From NCBI GenBank assembly GCA_022729775.1, contig DZBA01000040.1, positions 1-15,448 on the forward strand: DNA of 15,448 nucleotides. Reading direction: 5' to 3'. The notes under the pieces are model-generated. The model saw only the letters and a list, made by a program, of their open reading frames with translations. It did not search any database and was not told where the DNA came from. The stretch comes from Anaerolinea thermophila. GTDB lineage: Bacteria > Chloroflexota > Anaerolineae > Anaerolineales > Villigracilaceae. Of the stretch, positions 1-6,263 are shown in pieces. Position 1 is the first letter of the stretch. Each line of letters opens with the position of its first letter. The translations under genes and the position numbers were made by a program.

Positions 1-51
1 TGAGAAAAATTGCACACATTAAGAAACCACTCATTTTCACTGTGGGCGCGC

Positions 52-60
52 GGGTATAAT
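52..60 (+). promoter_or_regulatory. Probable sigma-70 type -10 element for the left operon
   Basis: The stretch GGGTATAAT contains a consensus TATAAT at 55-60. It would start transcription near position 67, giving a leader of about 50 nt before the ATG at 119. The -35 side is poor: only T-rich sequence around 32-39. The same GGGTATAAT string precedes rarA on the other strand, which supports it being a real local promoter style. Confidence 0.5.
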
Positions 61-107
61 GTAACAAACATACACATTAGATTGTAAGCAACGAATATTA
101 CACACAA

Positions 108-113
108 AGAAGG
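108..113 (+). promoter_or_regulatory. Ribosome binding site deciding the first start
   Basis: AGAAGG lies 5 nt before the ATG at 119. An in-frame GTG at 113 overlaps this Shine-Dalgarno sequence itself, so the ATG at 119 is the better start. Confidence 0.7.
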
Positions 114-118
114 TGCAA

Positions 119-871
119 ATGAAAGAAGAGACTCCGATCATAAAAATCAACGCGCTTCGAATGTTGATTTTCTTATGCGCAACAACAATCGTATTGGTCA
201 TTTTAAGCGTGTGGGGACAAGCCATTAAATATGCGGTCGTATCTGTGTACATGGGCGGTAAATGGAAAGTATGGAAAGAAACCGGCGTTGAACTGCTAAC
301 CCAATCCTTCTTTATGGACTGGGAAGCAAATGTGCCAACCTATTTCAATACGATCATTTTATTCATCCCCGCGCTGTTGATGGGAATTATTGCTGTGTGG
401 AAGTATTCCGTAAAAGATCAGTTCAAGATACATTGGGCGGGGTTGGCGTTCATACTTCTGTACCTTTCGATGGATGAGGCATCTGTTTTACACGAAAAAC
501 TTATCAAACCCATGCGCGGCATCGTCAACTACGAAGGATACGGCGGGATTTTATTCTTCGCATGGATTATCCCCGGCATAATCGCGGTCGCGTTATTCAT
601 GCTCGCCTACCTCAAGTTCTTTTTAAGTCTCGACCTCAAATTCAAAATGCTCTTTTTCTTCTCGCTGGCGCTCTATGTCGGCGGCGTCATTGGCGGCGAG
701 ATGTTGAGCGGACGCCTCGCTGAAACCATTGGGCAAAAGAATTTCACTTACGCCGCATATACCAGCCTCGAAGAATCGCTCGAATTATTTGGGGCGGCTA
801 TGTTAATTTATTCGCTGCTTGCATACCTTCGCCAATATCTTCCAAACGGAGTTATTCTCAAAATATCATGA
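119..871 (+). CDS. Six-span integral membrane protein with SMDE...LHE motif, function unknown
   Basis: A 250-residue polytopic membrane protein. Hydrophobic segments lie near residues 12-33, 75-95, 104-118, 144-167, 175-193 and 222-240. Acidic and histidine residues sit in or next to the spans: SMDEASVLHE at 117-126, Glu194 at the end of span five, and EESLE at 218-222 at the start of span six. From memory, S(L/M)DE..(I/L)HE patterns recur in uncharacterised bacterial multispan proteins and could be a metal-binding or membrane-hydrolase-like site; that is inference, not a family assignment. The start at 119 is chosen because AGAAGG stands 5 nt upstream. The stop overlaps the next start as ATGA, so the protein is probably made together with the cytochrome-b5-like protein that follows and could be its membrane partner. 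Confidence 0.8.
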   Translation: MKEETPIIKINALRMLIFLCATTIVLVILSVWGQAIKYAVVSVYMGGKWKVWKETGVELLTQSFFMDWEANVPTYFNTIILFIPALLMGIIAVWKYSVKDQFKIHWAGLAFILLYLSMDEASVLHEKLIKPMRGIVNYEGYGGILFFAWIIPGIIAVALFMLAYLKFFLSLDLKFKMLFFFSLALYVGGVIGGEMLSGRLAETIGQKNFTYAAYTSLEESLELFGAAMLIYSLLAYLRQYLPNGVILKIS

Positions 872-1125
872 GCATCCCAGATGTAGAAATCTCAGAAAGT
901 GAATTAAAACGTGGCACGGGCGAAAGAGGAACGCGCAAATTAATTGCGCATAAAGGCATCGTGTACGACGTCACTGACTGCCCAAGATGGCGGCTTGATA
1001 TGCACGAGAATTTGCATTTCCCCGGTCAAGACTTGACCGATGAACTTATCGAAGCGCCTCACAAGGATGATGTATTCAACAGACCCTGCGTCAAAATCGT
1101 TGGGAGATTGAAAATTGGAAACTGA
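868..1125 (+). CDS. Cytochrome b5-like heme/steroid-binding domain protein
   Basis: An 85-residue soluble protein that matches the short prokaryotic cytochrome b5-like family (the COG4892 type, recalled from its motif). The core reads VYDVTDCPRW (32-41), then HENLHFPGQDLT (46-57) and APH (63-65). By analogy with the HPGG and second-His motifs of cytochrome b5, His50 and His65 are the likely axial heme ligands. No signal peptide or membrane span is visible, so it should be cytoplasmic or held by a partner. Its ATG overlaps the stop of the preceding membrane-protein gene by 4 nt (ATGA), which indicates translational coupling. Its own 3' end overlaps the next gene. A role in electron transfer is possible, but ligand binding without redox activity cannot be excluded. 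Confidence 0.85.
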   Translation: MSIPDVEISESELKRGTGERGTRKLIAHKGIVYDVTDCPRWRLDMHENLHFPGQDLTDELIEAPHKDDVFNRPCVKIVGRLKIGN

Positions 1126-1342
1126 ACAACCCAAGCAAGATGAATTTATCATCCCACGCAGGTTCACAACATTATGCGGACGTGTCTTTCGCTACACTGA
1201 CCCGCGCTACTTCCCCTCCGCGCAATATCGAGGACGCACGATACGCTTCTGCACAGATTCCTGTCTCAATGCGTTTTTATCTGATCCGGACCTTTTCTAC
1301 AAGGCGCATCGGAAATCGAAAAAACTTAACGAGAAAAAATAA
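1115..1342 (+). CDS. Small YHS-domain (TRASH-like) metal-binding protein, TTG start
   Basis: A 75-residue protein with the YHS layout: LCGRVF with Cys21, then QYRGRTIRFCTDSC with Cys46 and Cys50, followed by the typical NAFLSDPDLFY. These Cys residues resemble those that bind metal in YHS/TRASH domains of heavy-metal ATPases and monooxygenase components. The C-terminus is Lys/Arg rich. The only sensible start in this frame is TTG at 1115. GGGAG at 1102-1106 lies 8 nt upstream, and the start overlaps the previous gene's end by 11 nt, so coupling is likely. It probably acts as a small metal sensor, chaperone or structural subunit near the cytochrome-b5-like protein; the exact role is not known. 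Confidence 0.75.
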   Translation: METEQPKQDEFIIPRRFTTLCGRVFRYTDPRYFPSAQYRGRTIRFCTDSCLNAFLSDPDLFYKAHRKSKKLNEKK

Positions 1343-1366
1343 AACTTTTAATGGTTTGGAGAAAAC

Positions 1367-2140
1367 ATGCTTACCGCACAAAAAACAATTCACTATGATC
1401 AATATGAATTCCAAAAATGGAAATCTTTTGACGCGGACACAATCGTTGAAACACCCGTATCATTGACGGTCAACGGCGAGGTATGGTTAACATTCATGTG
1501 TACTCCCATTCATTTAGAGGCGCTGGCGGTTGGATTCCTTTACAATGAAGGCATCATCGAAAATATGAATCAAATAGCGGATGTGCGCGTCTGTGAACAT
1601 GGGGACAATGTGGATGTCTGGCTCGACCATACAGTTCAGCAGCCTGTATCTTGGCGGCGCACTTCAGGATGCACAGGCGGTGTGACGGCTGTTGACTTGT
1701 TGGCAAAGCCGGATATCTCGCTGAGCGAAATAAAACTTAATCTCGAACCCAACGCAATTGGCAATCTGGTTGACATGTTATTTGAATCCCAGTTGCTGTA
1801 TCGCGAAACCGGCGGTGTACATACCTCCGCGCTAAGTGATGGGGAACAAATCCTTCTCGTCGCAGAAGATATTGGCAGGCACAATACGTTGGATAAAATC
1901 GCGGGGTTGTGCCTGATAAAAAATATCTTCCCTGAAAAACGCATCCTCATCACCACGGGAAGAATTAGTTCCGAGATGCTGCAAAAAGCCGCGCGCATGA
2001 ACGCTCCAGTTCTTATCTCGCGCACGTCTCCCAGCTCGCTTTCGATAGAAATGTCCGAGCGGTACGGAATCACGTTGATTGGGTACGCCAGAAAACATAG
2101 GTATAATGTTTATTCGAATTCGTACAGAGTTGGCTTGTAA
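1367..2140 (+). CDS. fdhD: FdhD, formate dehydrogenase accessory sulfurtransferase
   Basis: A 257-residue FdhD of normal length. FdhD takes sulfur from an IscS-type cysteine desulfurase and sulfurates the molybdenum or tungsten bis-MGD cofactor needed by formate dehydrogenases. Visible motifs are GGVHTSAL (149-156), AEDIGRHNTLDK (166-177), TTGRISSEM (196-204), ISRTSPSS (217-224) and the C-terminal RYNVYS (245-250). The flexible active loop reads RRTSGCTGG (97-105). It has one Cys (102), and glycine stands where the second Cys of the E. coli CxxC loop would be. GGAG at 1358-1361 is 5 nt before the ATG. The gap to the preceding YHS gene is only 24 nt. No formate dehydrogenase gene lies in the window, so its client enzyme must be elsewhere. 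Confidence 0.95.
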   Translation: MLTAQKTIHYDQYEFQKWKSFDADTIVETPVSLTVNGEVWLTFMCTPIHLEALAVGFLYNEGIIENMNQIADVRVCEHGDNVDVWLDHTVQQPVSWRRTSGCTGGVTAVDLLAKPDISLSEIKLNLEPNAIGNLVDMLFESQLLYRETGGVHTSALSDGEQILLVAEDIGRHNTLDKIAGLCLIKNIFPEKRILITTGRISSEMLQKAARMNAPVLISRTSPSSLSIEMSERYGITLIGYARKHRYNVYSNSYRVGL

Positions 2141-2160
2141 AAAATTAAAAAAGGAACTGT

Positions 2161-2736
2161 ATGACATCAGTCAAATCGTATTACAACAAACAAGGGCTTT
2201 GGTCGCTATACCTCTCATGCGCTTTCCCACTTTATTTTTGGACACTGCTCTTGAGTTTTCGTGACGTCTCGTGGCTGGCAGAAAGAACCAATTCATGGGA
2301 CGCGATAGGCGTCGTCTCATACGGGATGGTGTTCGCGTTTATAGAAAGCGTTGTTCTTTTTATGATTGCTGCGCTGTTGGGTTTTCTTATTTCGAACAAA
2401 TGGGAAACCGAGAGACGCATCGCCCTGTTGAGTTCGCTTGTCCTGATTGTCTCGCTGTGGGCAATATTCAACCAATCCTATTTTGTCTGGCAGATTCCAA
2501 TTCCCGCGCCGCTCATTCAACTCATGCTTTACACAAAGCGTCCAGTACTGACCCTATACGCCATCCTATTTGTACTTGTGTTTATTTCCATCGCGCTGCC
2601 CGTTTATTTCATTTTACACACAAAAAGAGGTGTGAAATTTGCGCAAGACGTATTTGAACGGCTCTCGTTATTAAGCGCGCTTTACCTTGTCCTTGCCTTT
2701 GCAGGGCTGATTATCGTTATTATCCGAAACACATAA
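2161..2736 (+). CDS. Five-span membrane protein of unknown family
   Basis: A 191-residue hydrophobic protein with spans near residues 12-33, 50-76, 87-104, 128-153 and 168-188, and short polar loops. No catalytic motif is recognisable. AAGGA at 2151-2155 is 5 nt before the ATG. The gene sits 20 nt after fdhD and only 3 nt before the Tat-exported sulfatase-fold enzyme, so the last two are probably co-translated. The five-span size matches the N-terminal membrane half of the fused sulfatase-fold protein at 12398-14203, which suggests that this protein anchors or presents the soluble enzyme encoded next. That is inference from layout; I see no clear sequence similarity between the two membrane parts. 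Confidence 0.75.
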   Translation: MTSVKSYYNKQGLWSLYLSCAFPLYFWTLLLSFRDVSWLAERTNSWDAIGVVSYGMVFAFIESVVLFMIAALLGFLISNKWETERRIALLSSLVLIVSLWAIFNQSYFVWQIPIPAPLIQLMLYTKRPVLTLYAILFVLVFISIALPVYFILHTKRGVKFAQDVFERLSLLSALYLVLAFAGLIIVIIRNT

Positions 2737-2739
2737 TCT

Positions 2740-4260
2740 ATGTCAACAAAAAAAATCTTAAATCGTCGTGACTTTCTAAAGCTGGCGGGATTAACTCCGC
2801 TCAGCATGATGATTCCGCGCTTTTTGCGGGAAAAGCCCGCGAAAAAAAATATCATCATCATCGTCTTCGATGCGCTTTCCGCCGCAAATATTTCATTACA
2901 TGGCTATCCCCGCGAGACCATGCCAAACCTCACGAGGCTGGCGGAACGCGCTATTGTCTATCACAAACATTATGCGGGCAGTAACTACACAACCACCGGG
3001 ACAGCGTCGCTATTAACCGGCACGCACGGCTGGACACACCGCGCATTACAATACGACAGCGGCGTCTCGGAAAATAAGCAATCGCATAATATTTTCAACG
3101 CTTTTCAGGATTACTATCGAATTGCATACACGCATAACCCCTGGGCGGACACGCTTTTGAAACAATTTGAAAGCGACATCGAAGAGTTAATTCCCAGAAA
3201 ACAACTGACTCTGGAATCATACGGAAACATCGTTCAAACTTTATTTGAAAATGACCAAGACCTGGCAACCATCAGCTGGATGCGCAACTCAAAATTGCGT
3301 GAGACTGGCTACGCATACTCGTTATTTTTTTCGCGCTTATACGAGCCGCTGCAAGATAGAAAAACCAAAAAATTGCTGCCTCAATTTCCGCGCGGCATCC
3401 CTACGGGCAATAGCGACGATAGGCTTGTTCTGGAACAAGCCACTGAATGGCTTGGAGACCGCATCGCAGACATAGACCAACCCTTTTTGGGGTACTTTCA
3501 TTTCATGCCGCCACATGCGCCATATAGAACATCGCGCGAATTCGTCAATTACTTCAAAGAAGATGGGTATAAGCCTATCGAAAAACCGGTTGGCGTCTTT
3601 ACTGCCACGCAGGACAAATATGACCTTGCCAGAAAACGCACAGAGTACGATGAATTCATACTTTATGCAGACCGCGAGTTTGGCAGATTTTACGAGCATC
3701 TCGAACAAACAGGGCTTTTGGATAACACAATCCTTGTCGTCACTTCTGACCATGGCGAGCTATTCGAGCGCGGACTGACAGGTCACAACCTGAGCGCGAT
3801 GTACGAACCCGTGATACGAATCCCCTTGTTAATTTTCGAGCCGGGACGAACCGCGCGACTGGATGTCTATAGCCCTACCAGCGCCATTGATGTATTGCCA
3901 ACTTTATGCCAAATGGCAAATACAGAAATTCCAAGTTGGAATGAAGGCAACATCCTGCCGCCATTCGGCGAGGCAAATGAAAAAAGCGTATATTCAATTC
4001 GAGCAAGCAAAACAGAGCAAAACCAACCCTTGACAGATAAGTTGTCCATTACGCTGGTTAAAGGGAAGTATAAAATTCACTATTACGCCGGGTATGCCGA
4101 AACCGAAAAAAACGAAAACAAGGAAATGGTCAGTCTGTTCGACCTTGAAGAAGACCCTGAAGAATTGAATGATCTATCCACAAGCCGTAAAGAAATTGCA
4201 AACGCGATGCTCAATGAGTTGAAAACAAAACTTACAGAAGCAAATAAGCCATATTTATAA
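2740..4260 (+). CDS. Tat-exported sulfatase-fold hydrolase/transferase with Thr nucleophile
   Basis: A 506-residue alkaline-phosphatase/sulfatase superfamily enzyme. The N-terminus carries a twin-arginine signal, NRRDFLKLAGL (8-18), followed by a short hydrophobic stretch, so it should be exported folded or anchored outside the membrane. Metal-site signatures are IVFDAL with Asp44, HFMPPHAPY around 254-262, TSDHGE with Asp337/His338, and GH near 348-349. The segment aligned with the sulfatase CxPxR motif reads TTTGTASLLTG (84-94). Thr84 replaces the Cys/Ser that becomes formylglycine, and the Pro and Arg positions are also Thr. It is therefore probably not a classical sulfate esterase; it may be a phosphodiesterase or phospho-group transferase like LtaS, EptA or NPP enzymes. 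The start is 3 nt after the preceding stop with no clear ribosome site, implying coupling. The substrate is unknown. Confidence 0.85.
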   Translation: MSTKKILNRRDFLKLAGLTPLSMMIPRFLREKPAKKNIIIIVFDALSAANISLHGYPRETMPNLTRLAERAIVYHKHYAGSNYTTTGTASLLTGTHGWTHRALQYDSGVSENKQSHNIFNAFQDYYRIAYTHNPWADTLLKQFESDIEELIPRKQLTLESYGNIVQTLFENDQDLATISWMRNSKLRETGYAYSLFFSRLYEPLQDRKTKKLLPQFPRGIPTGNSDDRLVLEQATEWLGDRIADIDQPFLGYFHFMPPHAPYRTSREFVNYFKEDGYKPIEKPVGVFTATQDKYDLARKRTEYDEFILYADREFGRFYEHLEQTGLLDNTILVVTSDHGELFERGLTGHNLSAMYEPVIRIPLLIFEPGRTARLDVYSPTSAIDVLPTLCQMANTEIPSWNEGNILPPFGEANEKSVYSIRASKTEQNQPLTDKLSITLVKGKYKIHYYAGYAETEKNENKEMVSLFDLEEDPEELNDLSTSRKEIANAMLNELKTKLTEANKPYL

Positions 4261-4274
4261 ACTGGAGACTTTCC

Positions 4275-5216
4275 ATGCCCCCCACTCTTAACGACATTCA
4301 AAAAGCCGCAGAACGAATTCAACCCTACGCGCATCGAACCCCTGTATTGACAAACGAAAGTTTGAATCAAAAATTGGGCGCGCAAATTTTTCTCAAATGC
4401 GAAAATTTTCAAAAAGTGGGAGCTTTCAAATTTCGCGGCGCGTGTAACGCGGTCTACTCCTTAAGCGCGGAAGAAGCCGCGCGCGGCGTATGTACCCACT
4501 CATCGGGAAATCACGCGCAGGCGCTGGCGTTGGCGGCAAAAATGCGCGGCATCCCAGCTTACATCGTCATGCCGGACAACGCGCCCATAGTCAAAAAAGA
4601 AGCGGTAGCGGGCTATGGCGGCATTATCACTTTTTGCGAGCCAACCCTTGAAGCGCGCGAAACCACGCTGGCAAAAATCGAGCAAGAAACCGGCGCAACG
4701 GTTATACATCCCTACAATAATGAGCATGTTATCACCGGGCAAGGCACTGCTGCGCTGGAATTATTGGAAGATGTCCCCGGTCTGGATGTTATCATCGCGC
4801 CAGTGGGCGGCGGCGGATTGTTAAGCGGCACAGCAATTGCGGCAACAGAAATTCGAAAAGGGATTCGCGTTATCGCTGGCGAACCCGAAACGGCAGATGA
4901 CGCTTATCGTTCCTTGCAAGCAGGAAAGATTATCCCTTCCATAAATCCCAAAACAGTAGCGGATGGACTGCTTACTTCGCTTGGAGAATTGACCTTTCCC
5001 ATTATTCAACAGCGCGTTGAACAGATTGTCACCGTCAGCGAAGCAGGTATTATCGCGTCTATGAAATATGTGTGGGAGCGGACAAAAATTATTATTGAGC
5101 CTTCGTCCGCTGTTGCCATTGGCGTTTTATGGGAAAAGAAAATTGACTTGAGCGGTCTCAAGGTTGGCGTCATCATCAGCGGCGGAAATGTGGACTTGGG
5201 AAAATTGCCGTTTTAA
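4275..5216 (+). CDS. PLP-dependent serine/threonine dehydratase, serine racemase-like
   Basis: A 313-residue fold-type II PLP enzyme. FKFRG carries the Schiff-base Lys52, and HSSGNHAQ contains Ser77, equivalent to the second catalytic base of serine racemase. GGGG (178-181) binds the cofactor phosphate. GEPETADDAYRS (202-213) matches the divalent-metal site of eukaryotic serine racemase (Glu203, Ala207, Asp209). ISGGNVDL lies near the C-terminus. There is no C-terminal ACT regulatory domain, so it is not the feedback-regulated biosynthetic IlvA. Likely reactions are dehydration of L-threonine to 2-oxobutanoate or of serine to pyruvate, and possibly serine racemisation. GGAG at 4264-4267 is 7 nt before the ATG, and the gap from the previous gene is 14 nt. 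It appears to be the last gene of the plus-strand block; its link to its neighbours is unclear. Confidence 0.9.
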   Translation: MPPTLNDIQKAAERIQPYAHRTPVLTNESLNQKLGAQIFLKCENFQKVGAFKFRGACNAVYSLSAEEAARGVCTHSSGNHAQALALAAKMRGIPAYIVMPDNAPIVKKEAVAGYGGIITFCEPTLEARETTLAKIEQETGATVIHPYNNEHVITGQGTAALELLEDVPGLDVIIAPVGGGGLLSGTAIAATEIRKGIRVIAGEPETADDAYRSLQAGKIIPSINPKTVADGLLTSLGELTFPIIQQRVEQIVTVSEAGIIASMKYVWERTKIIIEPSSAVAIGVLWEKKIDLSGLKVGVIISGGNVDLGKLPF

Positions 5217-5272
5217 GATTCTGGGTAGCGACACACTTAAACGTGGATGCTTTCAATAAGCACAAAAATTAT

Positions 5273-5338
5273 CCGCTAATTTACGCTAATCGGCGCGAAC
5301 TTGGGTTTTTATTCGCGAAAATTCGCGCAGATTGGCGG
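5273..5338. repeat. Long imperfect palindrome of CGCGAAT-type units between convergent genes
   Basis: Arms at 5273-5299 and 5312-5338 pair at 20 of 27 positions around a 12-nt loop. Each arm is itself made of AAT/CGC units with a spacing of about 10 nt (CGCTAAT, CGCGAA, ATTCGCG). It occupies most of the 167-nt gap between the plus-strand and minus-strand blocks, and no gene is supported in that gap. A weak direct repeat flanks it (ACTTAAACGTGG at 5235-5246, ACTTAAATGTAG at 5355-5366). It resembles the degenerate dispersed repeats common in some environmental bacterial genomes. It could also slow or stop transcription from either side, although no T tract follows either arm. Confidence 0.6.
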
Positions 5339-5383
5339 AAAAAATACAAACCATACTTAAATGTAGTCTTACCAGATTCTGCA

Positions 5384-5638
5384 TCAATGCTTAAAATGAA
5401 TGAAAATCCGCCCAAAATTTTTATCATCCTTCTCGACGCGATGATATAGTTTTTTGATATGTCCCTGATTTAAAAAGCGCAATACTTTTTTCTTGAGTTG
5501 ACCGCTGCCTTTTCCGGGAATAATTTCCACCAGCGCGATTTTTTTCTCGACGGCTTCCTCGATAATCCGATTCAGTTCGCGGTCAATTTCGTAACCGCGA
5601 TTGTAAATTTCATGCAAGTCAAGTTTAAGTTTTGCCAT
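5384..5638 (-). CDS. Stand-alone Smr-domain protein
   Basis: An 84-residue protein consisting of a single Smr (small MutS-related) domain. It shows the N-terminal LDLH (6-9) and the loop IIPGKGSGQLKK (39-50), followed by the usual alternating C-terminal strand GRIFIHF. Smr domains act as nucleases or nucleic-acid-binding modules at the end of MutS2 and as free small proteins. The loop position that is often His (HGKG) is Pro here, a variant I believe also occurs in other short Smr proteins. The start overlaps the end of the histidine phosphatase gene by 14 nt, and GGGA lies 8 nt upstream. It is the last gene of the rarA-led block, so it may contribute to nucleic-acid maintenance alongside RarA, but this is not shown. 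Confidence 0.85.
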   Translation of the reverse strand: MAKLKLDLHEIYNRGYEIDRELNRIIEEAVEKKIALVEIIPGKGSGQLKKKVLRFLNQGHIKKLYHRVEKDDKNFGRIFIHFKH

Positions 5639-6263
5639 TATTTTTTCCCATCAAAAAGTCAAAAGGTGGACGTTGATTTAATTTTAGCAGGCTTGCGCCC
5701 AAATCGTTCACTTGTAAAACCGTCAAAGAGCCAGTGTCACAACCCAATCTTTGAAAGTGGTCAAGCGGAATCCCAATAAAATGAGCGACGGCAAGTTTGA
5801 CCGGGTCGGCGTGGAAAACCACCGCGACAACGTCCTGCGCTTTATTATGTTTGCGAACAATTCGCTCCAGAACATTCACGATGCGCGTTTGTGTTTCAGG
5901 AAACGATTCGCCACCGGGAAAACGAAACCGCGATGGGGCATTCTGGACAACCTTCCAAGATTTGGTCAAGCTCATGACCTTCCATGAACGCCCCTGCCAT
6001 TCGCCAATGTCTGTATCCATCAGGTCAGGTTCCGCGATAATTTTCAACTGATGCGATTCGGATATCGGCTGCGCGGTTTCCATTGCCCGTTCCAGCGGAC
6101 TCACGTACAAGGCTTTGATTGGCATCCCAATTAATGCATCCCCCAACGCCCGCGCTTGATTCTGTCCGCGCTCGTTAAGATGCACACCCGGAATCCGCCC
6201 TGCCATTTTTCCTGTTTTAACATATTCATTTTCGCCGTGTCGGATAAGAAGTAAAAGAGTCAT
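5625..6263 (-). CDS. Histidine phosphatase superfamily protein, MSMEG_4193-like phosphomutase
   Basis: A 212-residue member of the phosphoglycerate-mutase-like branch. It starts LLLLIRHGENE (3-13) with the phospho-accepting His9. YVSPLERAMETA (53-64), FRFPGGESFPE (113-123) and VVFHADPVKLA (148-158, second His151) follow. The run GRIPGVHLNERG (22-33), the WKVVQ segment and the FQRL motif near 170 closely follow the MSMEG_4193 family (TIGR03848-type probable phosphomutase), recalled from memory. The acid usually found as Glu in LxExxxG is Asp83 here (LMDTDIGEW), and HGD is HAD. Its ATG at 6263 directly touches the TAG of the upstream acyltransferase gene, and its end overlaps the Smr gene. The substrate is unknown; cytoplasmic. 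Confidence 0.9.
   Translation of the reverse strand: MTLLLLIRHGENEYVKTGKMAGRIPGVHLNERGQNQARALGDALIGMPIKALYVSPLERAMETAQPISESHQLKIIAEPDLMDTDIGEWQGRSWKVMSLTKSWKVVQNAPSRFRFPGGESFPETQTRIVNVLERIVRKHNKAQDVVAVVFHADPVKLAVAHFIGIPLDHFQRLGCDTGSLTVLQVNDLGASLLKLNQRPPFDFLMGKNNGKT

Noticed and set aside
1140..1466. 108-residue plus-strand open frame
   Set aside because: It overlaps the YHS gene and the start of fdhD in another frame, while both of those have clear family motifs.
1636..2073. 145-residue minus-strand open frame
   Set aside because: Antisense to the conserved core of fdhD; no recognisable domain.
2102..2107. TATAAT inside the 3' end of fdhD as a promoter for the five-span protein gene
   Set aside because: The nearest -35-like TTGATT (2075-2080) is 21 nt away, too far, and the genes are tightly spaced, so a separate promoter is not supported.
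2740..4260. Assignment as a classical arylsulfatase
   Set aside because: The CxPxR motif is absent; Thr stands at the nucleophile, Pro and Arg positions.
5243..5449. 68-residue plus-strand open frame over the junction
   Set aside because: It is read through the palindromic repeat and into the antisense of the Smr gene. Its composition is repeat-derived and no ribosome site precedes it.
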